This document shows, piece by piece, positions 28,273-37,926 of a stretch of DNA of 64,000 bases (position 1 is its first letter; the number at the start of each line of letters is the position of its first letter). Source of the DNA: Lactobacillus bombicola (lineage in GTDB: Bacteria; Bacillota; Bacilli; Lactobacillales; Lactobacillaceae); assembly GCF_900112665.1 (NCBI RefSeq), contig NZ_FOMN01000002.1:62001-126000 (forward strand), written 5' to 3'. Below the pieces are notes generated by a model. The model saw nothing but the letters and a program-made list of their open reading frames with translations. It searched no databases and had not been told where the DNA came from. Both the position numbers and the translations under genes were made by a program.

Positions 28273-28276
28273 GTAA

Positions 28277-30457
28277 TTAGTCTTGCGGATGATTATCCGA
28301 AGCCTTTTTATTTTCATTTTTATCAGTTTTTGCCACTGACTTAGACTTATTAGAATCAAGTGCCTTAGATTCAAGTGAAGATTTGGCTTTCACCGGATTT
28401 TCAGGATTTTTTGCTTCTACTTCTTGGTTTTTTTGTACGGGAGTTTCCGGCTTACTATCAGCCATAATTTCCTTATGATTGTCCTTCTTCTCAGCCGCAG
28501 CTTTAGCTTCCTCATAAGTTAAAACTTTAGATTCGCTAGGATATTCTTGCTCAGTCTTTTCTGGCATCTTACCAGTGGTATAGAGTGCCATAATTTGCTT
28601 TTCATCTAATGTTTCATATTTAAGTAATGCTTCAGCAATAATGCGGTGTTTTTCACGATTATTCTTTACAATCTCAACCGCCTGAGTATGAGCTTTATCA
28701 AGTATTTCTCTGACTGCTTCATCAATTTTAGCCGAAGTAGCCTCACTATACGGCTTTAAGCCATATGGATTGGTTTCACCTTCTTTTTCTAATTCAACCA
28801 TTCCTAAAGAGTCAGTCATACCATAATTAACTACCATACTATGAGCAATTGCAGTTGCTTGTTCAAAGTCATTCGATGCTCCAGTTGATTGATCACCTAC
28901 AACAACTTCTTCACCAGCACGTCCACCCATTAAACCAACAATTTGTTCCATTAATTGCTTTTTAGTCAAAAGAAATTGATCATCTTTAGGCATCATTAAA
29001 TTATAGCCACCCGTACGACCATGGGGAACAATAGTCACCTTTCGCACGGTACGTGAATCGCTTAAAACCAAACCACAAATTGAGTGCCCCGCTTCATGAA
29101 AGGCAACTCGTTGTCTTTCTTTTTGTGAAATCATACTATTACGCTTAGCTGGACCAGCAATAACCCGATCTTCAGCTTCATCTAAATCAAGAGCAGTAAT
29201 TTCTGACCCATTACGTCTAGCCGCTAATAAAGCAGCTTCATTTAACAGGTTAGCTAAATCAGCACCAACAAAACCTGGAGTTTGCCGTGCGATTTCTTTT
29301 AAATCAACATCATCTGCAAGTGGCATGTTTTTAGCATGTACCCGCAAAATTGCTTCACGTCCACGTACATCTGGTGAACCCACTAAAATTTTACGGTCAA
29401 AACGACCAGGTCGCAATAACGCTGGATCGAGAACATCCGACCGGTTAGTGGCAGCAATAACAATTACGCCTTCATTTCCTTCAAAACCATCCATTTCCAC
29501 TAACAACTGGTTTAAAGTCTGTTCACGTTCATCATTACCACCACCACTGGCATTACTACCACGGCGACGACCAATCGCATCAATTTCATCAATAAAAATG
29601 ATACTTGGGGCATTCTTTTTCGCATTAGTAAATAAATCACGCACACGACTGGCCCCGACACCAACAAACATTTCCACAAAATCAGAACCTGAAATTGAAA
29701 AGAACGGTACATTGGCTTCACCCGCTACAGCACGGGCTAACAAAGTTTTACCCGTACCCGGAGGACCCTCTAATAAAACTCCAGATGGAATTTTTGCTCC
29801 AAGTTTAGTAAACTTAGCTGGATTTTTTAAAAATTCAACTACTTCAACTAACTCTTGCTTTTCTTCTTCTTCACCTGCAACGTCAGAGAAACGAATTTTA
29901 TTTTTCTTTGGATCCTCTGGTTTAACATGTGATCGACCGAAATTCATAATTCCGCCATTGCCACCTCGACCACCGCCACTTTGGCTAATCATCATCCAAA
30001 GTAAAACGATAAAGAGAATTGTCGGCACTAGCATTACAATAGTAGAAATCCAGTTGCCAGATTGTGACTCACCCTGAGTGGTCATTTTTGTACCATTTTG
30101 TTGAGCTAAATCTTGTATTTTAGACACACTTGAATCATTCTGAAGCATAGTTGTAGAAAAGTGATCTACTTTTGCAACAGATTTATCATTAAAAAAATCA
30201 AAACTTGATTTTTCTTTACTATTTTGTGCTTCCTTATAGCTTCCTGAAATCGTATACACACCATTGGCAGGCTGAACGTTAAAACTTTTAACTTTACCTT
30301 GATCTAAATCTTTTACAAATTCTGAATAGCTAATATTTTCACTACCACCAGAACTATTAGATCCACCAAGTGCCCAGTTGATTCCCGCTACTAATAAAAG
30401 GAAAACAACTAAATAGAACAAGCCATTTGAAAACAGCCGATTCCGGTTATTCTTCAT
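28277..30457 (-). CDS. ftsH: Membrane AAA+ zinc protease FtsH
   Basis: 726 residues. TM1 at about 12-30 and TM2 at about 136-158 flank an extracytoplasmic domain. Then the AAA+ module with Walker A GPPGTGKT, Walker [15 protein letters not shown], the second region of homology ([10 protein letters not shown]), and the zinc site HEAGH with a distal Asp. The C-terminal ~90 residues are a charged, low-complexity tail (Lys/Glu/Ser-rich), longer than in Bacillus. The ATG at 30457 with GCGGAGG upstream is preferred over a TTG 15 bases earlier inside that site. It degrades membrane and regulatory proteins. Confidence 0.96.
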   Translation of the reverse strand: MKNNRNRLFSNGLFYLVVFLLLVAGINWALGGSNSSGGSENISYSEFVKDLDQGKVKSFNVQPANGVYTISGSYKEAQNSKEKSSFDFFNDKSVAKVDHFSTTMLQNDSSVSKIQDLAQQNGTKMTTQGESQSGNWISTIVMLVPTILFIVLLWMMISQSGGGRGGNGGIMNFGRSHVKPEDPKKNKIRFSDVAGEEEEKQELVEVVEFLKNPAKFTKLGAKIPSGVLLEGPPGTGKTLLARAVAGEANVPFFSISGSDFVEMFVGVGASRVRDLFTNAKKNAPSIIFIDEIDAIGRRRGSNASGGGNDEREQTLNQLLVEMDGFEGNEGVIVIAATNRSDVLDPALLRPGRFDRKILVGSPDVRGREAILRVHAKNMPLADDVDLKEIARQTPGFVGADLANLLNEAALLAARRNGSEITALDLDEAEDRVIAGPAKRNSMISQKERQRVAFHEAGHSICGLVLSDSRTVRKVTIVPHGRTGGYNLMMPKDDQFLLTKKQLMEQIVGLMGGRAGEEVVVGDQSTGASNDFEQATAIAHSMVVNYGMTDSLGMVELEKEGETNPYGLKPYSEATSAKIDEAVREILDKAHTQAVEIVKNNREKHRIIAEALLKYETLDEKQIMALYTTGKMPEKTEQEYPSESKVLTYEEAKAAAEKKDNHKEIMADSKPETPVQKNQEVEAKNPENPVKAKSSLESKALDSNKSKSVAKTDKNENKKASDNHPQD

Positions 30458-30543
30458 AAAAAACCTCCGCAAAGTTTCTATAGATACACGAATAAAAGTT
30501 TATCACAAATTTCACTAATGCTCTATCTTTTTAAAATTTCTTA

Positions 30544-31803
30544 TCAATTGGTCGCATATATGTAATATTTTTGTTCATTTTCACTAACCAATTGATTGTG
30601 ATACGTATGTTCCACGTATACAGTAACGCCATTTGCATATACGCTTAAACAATATGGTCGTAATAAGTTAGGAATACAGTTTTCCGCAAACTTTTTTTTA
30701 CTTAGCACATGATGACCATTCTTTAAAGGTAATTTTTCACCTTGAGCTAAAAGTCCTACACTAAATTTAGCTTTAGCAGGCGCTTTAAAGCAATCAATTA
30801 AATTTCCATGTTCCTGTTTGCTTCTACTAATTATAAAACGGCGCTGATTAAAAGAAAACTCATAGTCGATCTTAATCGATTTGCTCTTTTCTAATACTCG
30901 TAGCTTGTTTTTGCATAAATAAAAATAGCCTTGGTAACTAATAAGTTTAAAGCCAGATAAATTTTCATTAACACGTCTATGCCAAGTGCGCCAAATAAAA
31001 TATTGCCAATAAGAAATTTGTTCTGCCCTAGACAAAGTGGATAAAGTACTTATCGGTAAGCGATATGATACCCCAACAAAAGGCTCTGGCTGCGCTAATT
31101 GATCAAATCGATGGGCAACTAATGAAAGCAATAAATTAATTTGGTTACTGAATCGCAACGCATTACGTCCAATTAATGGATTCTCTTTTTTTAAAAGTGG
31201 AACAACATTATGACGTAAGCGATTCCGTAAAACATCATCCTGACCATTAGTTTGATCAATCACAAAAGGAATATGATTAGCCTTATTATAGGCTAATAAA
31301 TCCACCTTTTCCATTGATAACAAGGGCCTCAATAACAGAAATTCTTGAAAATGACTTATAGCTTGCAAATTATTCATTTCACTTGGATTCCCTGAACGAA
31401 TAAATTTAAGCAAAATATTTTCTATTAAATCGTCCAAATGATGCGCTGTTAGCAAATAATCAGCATGTCTAGCCCTAGCTGTTCGTAACAAAAATGAATA
31501 GCGGTACGCACGGGCAGCTGCCTCTATGCCTTTTTCCGGATGCATTTCAACTGGCCAATACTCATTTACTACTGCAATTTCTTTATTTTGGCAATAGTTA
31601 TTAATTACCTCAATTTCACGATGAGCATCAGGTCTTAATTGGTGGTCTAGATGTGCCGCAACTAATCTAAAATTATACTTACCCCTTAATTTATAGAGCA
31701 TATCCAGTAATGCCATTGAATCTGGCCCACCACTTGTGGCGACAACTAAAGTTTTAGCAGATAAAGAAATTTTTCTTTGATTAAAAAAATTTTCAATTTG
31801 CAT
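30544..31803 (-). CDS. tilS: tRNA(Ile)-lysidine synthase
   Basis: 419 residues. The PP-loop SGGPDS at 24-29 binds ATP, and the TilS N-terminal domain follows (AHLDHQLRPDAHREIE, LLTAHHLDDLIENIL). The C-terminal substrate-binding domains are diverged. It converts C34 of tRNA-Ile(CAU) to lysidine, which is essential for AUA decoding. It overlaps the S1-domain gene by 11 bases, implying coupled translation; no good ribosome site is seen. The hpt gene that often follows tilS is missing: ftsH starts 86 bases downstream. Confidence 0.93.
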   Translation of the reverse strand: MQIENFFNQRKISLSAKTLVVATSGGPDSMALLDMLYKLRGKYNFRLVAAHLDHQLRPDAHREIEVINNYCQNKEIAVVNEYWPVEMHPEKGIEAAARAYRYSFLLRTARARHADYLLTAHHLDDLIENILLKFIRSGNPSEMNNLQAISHFQEFLLLRPLLSMEKVDLLAYNKANHIPFVIDQTNGQDDVLRNRLRHNVVPLLKKENPLIGRNALRFSNQINLLLSLVAHRFDQLAQPEPFVGVSYRLPISTLSTLSRAEQISYWQYFIWRTWHRRVNENLSGFKLISYQGYFYLCKNKLRVLEKSKSIKIDYEFSFNQRRFIISRSKQEHGNLIDCFKAPAKAKFSVGLLAQGEKLPLKNGHHVLSKKKFAENCIPNLLRPYCLSVYANGVTVYVEHTYHNQLVSENEQKYYIYATN

Positions 31804-32158
31804 AGATAACCAGTTCTTGTTCTAATTTTTTGATTTCTGTCTGGCTATTACTTACTGTCTCAGCCAAAACAGATAAAAAATTTTCCTTTTTTGTTTGCAA
31901 AAACTCATTGGTCTGATCAATCAGCTGTGAATCATTTACCCGCATTTTTGACAGACTTATTTTTCCGCGATAATTGTGGATGACAACCACCCTTATAGCC
32001 TGACCACTGTGATAATTTTGCCGTTCGTGTAACCAATTAGCCCCAAAATCTTTATGATGAATCAGTCCAATCTTGTTTTTGGGTAGTGTCACAAATATAC
32101 CCAAATCTGTAATTTTATTGATCACACCTGTAATACGCTGTCCTACTTGATACTTCAT
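31793..32158 (-). CDS. S1 RNA-binding domain protein (YabR-like)
   Basis: 121 residues. A single S1 domain fills residues 1-70 (YQVGQRITGVINKITDLGIF, GLIHHKDFGANW, VVVIHNYRGKISLS), followed by a helical tail. Family members bind RNA or ribosomes; the exact role is unclear. It overlaps divIC upstream by 4 bases (ATGA) and tilS downstream, so it belongs to the same operon. Confidence 0.85.
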   Translation of the reverse strand: MKYQVGQRITGVINKITDLGIFVTLPKNKIGLIHHKDFGANWLHERQNYHSGQAIRVVVIHNYRGKISLSKMRVNDSQLIDQTNEFLQTKKENFLSVLAETVSNSQTEIKKLEQELVIYAN

Positions 32159-32541
32159 TGATCCTTATTTTTTTCCTCAGGTAAATTATAAATTGTTTCA
32201 TTTGGCTTAGAGTATAAAAATTTAAAACGAACCAATTTAGCTACATAATCTGAATCTTTCAAGTTATCTCGTTTAATCGATAAACTGCGTTTTTGCTCAT
32301 TAAGTTCGCTAAGTGTTTGCTTAGAGGTCTGCACTTGATCATTTATTTGCCTTGTTTGCATATACGCATGCATTATTTGCATACCCAAAAACACAAATAA
32401 AATCACAAAAGCACCAGCAATTAGCCTACGCCGAACTCGATGAACATGTTTTATATACTTTTCACGCTGCCGTTGCTTTTTTACTAAAAGAGCTAGTTGC
32501 TCCTTTTTACCTGGCGAATTGTAAATACGTGGTCCTTTCAT
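32155..32541 (-). CDS. divIC: Septum formation initiator DivIC
   Basis: 128 residues, bitopic membrane protein. A basic cytoplasmic N-terminus (KKQRQREKYIKHVHRVRRR) precedes one TM (about 40-60, LIAGAFVILFVFLGMQIMHAY), then a coiled coil (about 65-100) and the short DivIC tail (DSDYVAKLVRFKFLYSKPNE). It works with DivIB and FtsL at the division septum. AGGGGAA lies 6 bases before the ATG. Confidence 0.92.
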   Translation of the reverse strand: MKGPRIYNSPGKKEQLALLVKKQRQREKYIKHVHRVRRRLIAGAFVILFVFLGMQIMHAYMQTRQINDQVQTSKQTLSELNEQKRSLSIKRDNLKDSDYVAKLVRFKFLYSKPNETIYNLPEEKNKDQ

Positions 32542-32620
32542 GGCTTTCCCCTATATAAATTAAATTGATCCTAATTCAATTATAACAATGACTAAAATAA
32601 ATGTCATATATCTAAGTTGC

Positions 32621-32863
32621 TTAATCAACTAATTCATAAAGTTCACTTGCTTCAGCTTTTTTAGTTGTTTCTCGAATAGCACACACTTTTGCTTTAACTG
32701 TTCTGGAACCATAACCAACCTCAATCAGGTCACCAAGTTTTACCTCATAACTTGACTTCACTACTTTATCGTTTACCCTAATTCGTCCTTGATCAGCCAT
32801 TTCTTTAGCAATTGGCCGTCTTTTCACTAAACGGGAAATTTTCAAAAATTTATCAATTCTCAT
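32621..32863 (-). CDS. rqcP: S4-domain protein RqcP (YabO)
   Basis: 80 residues, almost entirely an S4 RNA-binding domain (MRIDKFLKISRLVKRRPIAK, GRIRVNDKVVKSSYEVKLGD). RqcP cooperates with RqcH in adding alanine tails to nascent chains on stalled 50S subunits. It lies between mfd and divIC, its usual place. The start has GAGGCAG upstream; the spacing to mfd is 16 bases. Confidence 0.92.
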   Translation of the reverse strand: MRIDKFLKISRLVKRRPIAKEMADQGRIRVNDKVVKSSYEVKLGDLIEVGYGSRTVKAKVCAIRETTKKAEASELYELVD

Positions 32864-32879
32864 TGTTCTGCCTCAATTC

Positions 32880-35800
32880 TTATCTTTGAATAATATCACT
32901 TACTGCACTCATAAATTTAATTAGTTCATTAATCAACTGTCTCTTAGACATATTATCTAAAAGCGTCAACAGCACAACCAAGTGCTTTTGTGGATTTAAA
33001 TTAATTTTGACTTTTAAGGAAACATGTTCTAAAGCTTTGAAAATATTAGGTCCAGTCAATTCTTTACTAGCTGAAACATCAAATTCAACTTTTATTTGTT
33101 GCTTTACTCTAATAATACTCAACACTTGGGCTAAGTCAGCTTCAAGTTTTAAATTTGAAATTGCCAAAAGATTTTCAACTGGTTCAGGATAATCACCAAA
33201 ACGATCAATTAATTCATCCTGGATTTCCTGAATTTCATCAAAATTAGCAGCCTTGATTTTTTTATAAAATTCAATTTTTTCTTCTTGGTCACTAATATAA
33301 CTTTCCGGAATATAAGCTTCAAAATCTAGTTCAATTTCCGCATTACTCTTTTTGACTTTATGCTTACCCTTGCGGTTATAAATTGCATCGCTGAGCATCT
33401 GTGAATATAAATCATACCCTACACTGTCAATAAAGCCATGTTGCTGTGCTCCAAGCATATTGCCAGCACCCCGAATTGACAAATCACGCATTGCTATTTT
33501 AAAGCCTGAACCTAATTCAGTAAAATCACGAATTGCTTCTAAGCGCTTTTCACCCACTTCAGTTAACACTCGATTAGGCTGATATAAGAAATAGGCATAA
33601 GCCAACCTTGCACTACGCCCGATTCGTCCGCGCAGCTGATAAAGCTGACTTAAACCATAATGGTCGGCATTTTCAATGACCATCGTATTTACATTAGGCA
33701 TATCAATACCTGTTTCAATAATTGTAGTTGTGACCAAAATATCAAATTCGCGATTTAAAAAGCGATATAAAATATCCTCCATCTGATTTTTGCTCATTCG
33801 ACCATGTACACTAGCAATTCGAGCCGTAGGCAATAGCTCTTGTAACCTGACTACCACATCATCAATATCACCAATTCGATTGTGTAAATAAAAGACTTGC
33901 CCATCACGTTGCATTTCACGCAAGCAGGCATCCTTGACCACGCTTGGCAATTCCTCCATGACATAAGTTTGAATTGGAAAACGGTTAGAAGGCGGTGTTT
34001 CCATCACCGAAAGATCACGTACACCAACCATTGACATATGTAGGGTCCTTGGAATTGGTGTAGCTGTTAGTGTTAATACATCAATATTAGCTTTTAGTTC
34101 TTTTAGGCGTTCTTTGTGCTTAACCCCAAATCGTTGTTCTTCATCAACAATTAGCAGTCCCAAATCTTTAAACTGCACATCTTTAGATAAAAGTCGGTGC
34201 GTACCTACAACTAAATCAAGCTTACCCGCCTGAAGTTCAGCAATAATTTTTTGGGTTTCACTTGCAGTTTGAAACCTTGATAAGACTGCATAATTAACTG
34301 GAAAGTTTTTAAATCGATCTTGAATTGTTTCAAAGTGTTGTTGAGCTAGAATAGTTGTTGGCACTAAGAAAGCCACTTGCTTACCACTTTCAATCGCTTT
34401 AAAGGCAGCCCGTAATGCCACTTCAGTTTTACCAAAGCCTACATCACCAACTAACAAGCGATCCATTGGTTTCTCTTGTTCCATATCATGCTTGATTTCT
34501 TTAGTTGAGCGTAACTGGTCAGCTGTTTCAACATAAGGAAAAGCAGCTTCAAACTGCTGTTGTAATTCATCATCTGGAGCAAAAGCAAAACCTTTTTCTG
34601 CTTCACGTTTTGCATAAAGTTCAATCAGGTCATCTGCAATATCTTCAACTTTAGACTGAACTTTACGCTTGGTATTAGCCCATTCACTGCCACCTAATTT
34701 ATTAATATGCGGCTGCTTTTCTTCTGAAGCAACATACTTTTGCACCAACTTTAATTGATCAGCTGGAACAAATAACTGATCACCATGTTGATAAGTTATA
34801 GTAATATAATCGCGCTTAATTCCTTGGTTTTCTAGCGTCTTAATTCCTTCAAAACGGCCAATCCCGTGATTGACGTGCACAACATAATCGCCTGGTTTTA
34901 ACTCAGTATAATTACGTAAACGCTGTGCATTTTCTAATGTTTTAATTTTTGAGGGTTGGTGGGTGGGTTTATTAAATAATTCTTGTTCAGTTAAATAAAC
35001 TAACTTACTATTAGGTAAAGAAAAGCCACGCATAAATGAGCCAACAATTATTTGTGTTTGTTGCTCAATTAACTGATCAGCTTCAACTATTGGAACGTTT
35101 ACACCAAATTCAGCTAAAGTCTGCTTAATTTGTTGTGCTCTTTGAATATTATCTGCTTGCAAGATAACCGTTTGTTTCTTTTTTTGATAAGACTCAATTT
35201 CAGTTTTCAACAGCGGCATCTGACTAAAGAACTCTTGAGGCTGTCTAGTTTGCCAATCAAGGAGTTGCCCTAACCGAACTCGACCAATACTCCTTTGAAA
35301 AGGGGAAAAATATACATGATGGTGCCCGTCTATAGCCCAATTTTTATAAAAATCACTGCGCACTACTTGCCCTGGCAACATTGCACCGGTCTTCAATTCG
35401 TCAGCAATAAAACCAGCATTTTGCTGATCTACTGTTTTAATTGACTGATTAATTAAGGACCAATCATCTAATACAATTAAGCCATCTTTAGTTAGATAAT
35501 CTAAAATGCTACTTGAATTAGAAAGTAAGAAGTCAATTAGAAAAGAATAGTTCTGGGGTAAATTATTATCATTCAAATTCGCTAAAATTGAAGTAAAATG
35601 ATTTTCCACTTCTTCTTTAGGTGCTGGGGCATCGACCATTGCAACTTCAATTTGCTTAACTGCACTTTTAAAGTTATGTACAGTAAAAATATGATCCTGC
35701 GCCGGTCCTATTGATAAAGCTTTAATTTCTTTTTGACTACGCTGACTAGCTAAATCCAATTCCCGAATAGTATCAACTTGATCACCAAAGAATTCGATTC

Positions 35801-36371
35801 TAACTGGATTTTCACGATCTAGAGGATAAATATCTAAAATATCACCTCGTAAAGCAAATTCTCCTGGTTTAGCTACTAAATTTTCCCGCCGATACCCTGA
35901 ACTAATCAACCAACTTGTTAAATCAGTTAAATCGTACTCAACTTCAACCCTAATTTCTTGCCTTACAGCTTGATATTCTTTAGGATTAGACAATTTATAT
36001 TGCACCCCTTGTGGGGTAGTTAGCACAATTCCTTGTTCACCAGTTAATAAAAAGTTAAGTGCTTGTATTCGACTACTTAGTTCATCCGGTGAGCTAACTG
36101 CTGTTTGTGTAGCAATCGTTGCATCTAATGGGAAAAGCTGTACTCTACCATCTGGCATTAACTGCTTTAATTCACCATAGAGCTTTTGCACCTTGTTTTC
36201 ATTCTCTTCAATTAAAATTATTGGTCGATCAAGCTCACTTACTAGCTGACATAAAAGTACACTAAAAGCACCAGCATTGGCACCGGTGATGAGTGAATTT
36301 TTCACATTAACTGTTTTAGCTATAAAATTAGTTAATTCTTGATCTTTTTCAATTAAATTAGTTAAACGCAT
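32880..36371 (-). CDS. mfd: Transcription-repair coupling factor Mfd
   Basis: 1163 residues. UvrB-homology domains come first (about 1-350), then the RNA polymerase interaction domain (about 480-570, GDYVVHVNHGIGRFEGIKTL) and an SF2 translocase with motif I VGDVGFGKTEVALRAA, DEEQ box (IVDEEQRFGVKHKE), TATPIPRTL and QLRGRIGRS. The C-terminal TRCF domain ends the protein. It removes stalled RNA polymerase and recruits UvrA. It starts 1 base after the pth stop, clearly coupled. Confidence 0.97.
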   Translation of the reverse strand: MRLTNLIEKDQELTNFIAKTVNVKNSLITGANAGAFSVLLCQLVSELDRPIILIEENENKVQKLYGELKQLMPDGRVQLFPLDATIATQTAVSSPDELSSRIQALNFLLTGEQGIVLTTPQGVQYKLSNPKEYQAVRQEIRVEVEYDLTDLTSWLISSGYRRENLVAKPGEFALRGDILDIYPLDRENPVRIEFFGDQVDTIRELDLASQRSQKEIKALSIGPAQDHIFTVHNFKSAVKQIEVAMVDAPAPKEEVENHFTSILANLNDNNLPQNYSFLIDFLLSNSSSILDYLTKDGLIVLDDWSLINQSIKTVDQQNAGFIADELKTGAMLPGQVVRSDFYKNWAIDGHHHVYFSPFQRSIGRVRLGQLLDWQTRQPQEFFSQMPLLKTEIESYQKKKQTVILQADNIQRAQQIKQTLAEFGVNVPIVEADQLIEQQTQIIVGSFMRGFSLPNSKLVYLTEQELFNKPTHQPSKIKTLENAQRLRNYTELKPGDYVVHVNHGIGRFEGIKTLENQGIKRDYITITYQHGDQLFVPADQLKLVQKYVASEEKQPHINKLGGSEWANTKRKVQSKVEDIADDLIELYAKREAEKGFAFAPDDELQQQFEAAFPYVETADQLRSTKEIKHDMEQEKPMDRLLVGDVGFGKTEVALRAAFKAIESGKQVAFLVPTTILAQQHFETIQDRFKNFPVNYAVLSRFQTASETQKIIAELQAGKLDLVVGTHRLLSKDVQFKDLGLLIVDEEQRFGVKHKERLKELKANIDVLTLTATPIPRTLHMSMVGVRDLSVMETPPSNRFPIQTYVMEELPSVVKDACLREMQRDGQVFYLHNRIGDIDDVVVRLQELLPTARIASVHGRMSKNQMEDILYRFLNREFDILVTTTIIETGIDMPNVNTMVIENADHYGLSQLYQLRGRIGRSARLAYAYFLYQPNRVLTEVGEKRLEAIRDFTELGSGFKIAMRDLSIRGAGNMLGAQQHGFIDSVGYDLYSQMLSDAIYNRKGKHKVKKSNAEIELDFEAYIPESYISDQEEKIEFYKKIKAANFDEIQEIQDELIDRFGDYPEPVENLLAISNLKLEADLAQVLSIIRVKQQIKVEFDVSASKELTGPNIFKALEHVSLKVKINLNPQKHLVVLLTLLDNMSKRQLINELIKFMSAVSDIIQR

Positions 36372-36372
36372 A

Positions 36373-36939
36373 TCAATTATATTTATTCATCAAAAATTGG
36401 CAACCCTTACCAGTAATAAAATCCGTAATTACATCACTACTAATTTCAAAAGCATTATCCATTAATTTTTGTTGCTCCATACTAAATTTGGATAAAACCC
36501 ACGAAATAACACTAGCTTCAGTAACATTAGCTGGATGTTTGATACCGATTTTGAGCCGGTTAAAATCACTAGTGCCAAGATCGCGAATGATACTTTTAAT
36601 TCCGTTATGCCCACCAGATTTACCAGTTGCCCGAATTCTAATTTTTCCTAATGGTAGATCCATATCATCTTGTATAATCAAAACATCTTGTGCCTTAATT
36701 TTAAAAAAGTGGGCAAATTGGGCAACTGAGCGGCCAGATTCATTCATAAAAGTTTGTGGTTCAAGAAAAATAACATCTTCACCCTTAATAACTTGTTTAA
36801 TATATCTGCCTTCAAACTTTTCGCGCTCAAGCTGAAGGGAACCTTGCTTTAAATAATAATCTAGCGCCATAAAGCCTGTATTATGCTTGGTACCATCATA
36901 TTTTTTACCTGGATTTCCTAAACCAACAATTAATTTCAT
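36373..36939 (-). CDS. pth: Peptidyl-tRNA hydrolase
   Basis: 188 residues, with the standard fold starting MKLIVGLGNPGKKYDGTKHN. Catalytic His19 lies in KHNTGF, the substrate Asn in FLEPQTFMNESG, and DDMDLPLGKIR and KSGGHNGIKSI are conserved. It recycles peptidyl-tRNA dropped from ribosomes. It is the first gene of the pth-mfd-rqcP-divIC operon. AAGGGG is 8 bases before the ATG, a TATACT box lies about 45 bases upstream, and a large nested palindrome sits over the expected -35 area. Confidence 0.96.
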   Translation of the reverse strand: MKLIVGLGNPGKKYDGTKHNTGFMALDYYLKQGSLQLEREKFEGRYIKQVIKGEDVIFLEPQTFMNESGRSVAQFAHFFKIKAQDVLIIQDDMDLPLGKIRIRATGKSGGHNGIKSIIRDLGTSDFNRLKIGIKHPANVTEASVISWVLSKFSMEQQKLMDNAFEISSDVITDFITGKGCQFLMNKYN

Positions 36940-36992
36940 TAGTAATTCCCCTTACTTTTAATCGTATTTAATGAATAGTATAGCCACCTCAT

Positions 36993-37065
36993 AGGATAAT
37001 TAATAAGCATACTTACATTTACATGTACATGTAAATGTGAAGTAAAAATCTTTTTTAATTATCCT
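36993..37065. repeat. Nested palindrome between pth and cbpA (candidate operator)
   Basis: The inner perfect 24-bp palindrome (37015-37038) is built from ACATTTACATGT and its complement. Outer 11-bp arms AGGATAATTAA (36993-37003) and TTAATTATCCT (37055-37065) pair around it. It lies upstream of the pth -10 box and upstream of cbpA. A dimeric regulator site or a cruciform is possible; the function is unknown. Confidence 0.75.
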
Positions 37066-37133
37066 GTACGTGCTAAACTCTATTTATCCAATATTTAATT
37101 TTAATACTTATCTAATTAATATACTATTTATGT

Positions 37134-37139
37134 TATAAT
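37134..37139 (+). promoter_or_regulatory. Extended -10 promoter of the CBS-ACT gene
   Basis: TGTTATAAT, with the TATAAT at 37134-37139, 34 bases before the ATG. No good -35 box is seen, consistent with an extended -10 promoter. Confidence 0.6.
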
Positions 37140-37173
37140 TATCTAGAACAATTTTTATAATGGAGGCAGTTTC

Positions 37174-37881
37174 ATGCTTATTAAATCTTTAGTTATCAAA
37201 AAAGATTATCTAACAACAGTCAACGAACATGCTACATTAGCTGAAGCCCTGGAAACTTTAGAAGATTCGGGCTACAGATGTGTACCTATTTTAGATGATA
37301 CTGGAACTATTTTTCGTGGGAATATTTATAAGATGCATATTTACCGCCACAAATCTCAAGGAAAAGATATGGATTTACCAGTAACACATCTACTTAAAAA
37401 CGCAACTAAAACAATTAAAGTTAATTCACCATTTTTTAAAGTATTCTTCACAATAAAAGACCTACCTTACATCTCTGTTCTAGATGAAAGCGGTAAGTTC
37501 TATGGTATTTTAACACACTCTCGCTTATTAGACATGTTATCTGATGCATGGAATCTTAAAACCGGTTCGTATGTCCTCACCGTTTTAACCGATAATTCAA
37601 ATGGTAATTTAGTAAAAATGGCAAAAATTATTAATAAATATTCTAATATCGCTGGAACAATGAGTTTAGATGCATCTACTGCTCAGCAAAGTCATAATTT
37701 CGTTCGCCGAATCTTATTTACTCTTCCAGCTGGTGTGAGTGAAGAAACACTGAAAACTATTGTTGGTAAATTAGAACATAAGGGTTACGTAGTTGCAGAA
37801 ATTGAAGATTTACAAGCTGGCATGACCATTATGAGCGATGAAAATCCAGGAGTTTATCTCAATAAGCCAATTAATGATTAA
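37174..37881 (+). CDS. cbpA: CBS-ACT protein, CbpA-type cyclic-di-AMP-binding candidate
   Basis: 235 residues. Two CBS motifs (about 1-60, LAEALETLEDSGYRCVPILD; and about 75-125, YISVLDESGKFYGILTHSRL) are followed by an ACT-like domain (about 135-210, GSYVLTVLTDNSNGNLVKMA). This CBS-ACT order is that of CbpA-type proteins, some of which bind c-di-AMP; ligand binding here is inferred. GGAGG precedes the ATG. It is monocistronic, with a perfect bidirectional terminator shared with alr downstream. Confidence 0.8.
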   Translation: MLIKSLVIKKDYLTTVNEHATLAEALETLEDSGYRCVPILDDTGTIFRGNIYKMHIYRHKSQGKDMDLPVTHLLKNATKTIKVNSPFFKVFFTIKDLPYISVLDESGKFYGILTHSRLLDMLSDAWNLKTGSYVLTVLTDNSNGNLVKMAKIINKYSNIAGTMSLDASTAQQSHNFVRRILFTLPAGVSEETLKTIVGKLEHKGYVVAEIEDLQAGMTIMSDENPGVYLNKPIND

Positions 37882-37888
37882 TTTCATT

Positions 37889-37924
37889 GACAAAAAAGAC
37901 ATTGCTTTTGCAATGTCTTTTTTT
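37889..37924. terminator. Bidirectional terminator between cbpA and alr
   Basis: AAAAAAGACATTGC / GCAATGTCTTTTTT stem with a TTTT loop; runs of A and T on both sides allow function in both directions. Confidence 0.9.
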
Positions 37925-37926
37925 GA

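Noticed and set aside
29325-30077. 250-codon plus-strand frame opposite ftsH
   Set aside because: Lies wholly within the conserved AAA+ coding region on the other strand and has Ser/Pro/Arg-rich antisense composition.
36488-36835. 115-codon plus-strand frame opposite pth
   Set aside because: Antisense shadow of a conserved housekeeping gene with no ribosome site.
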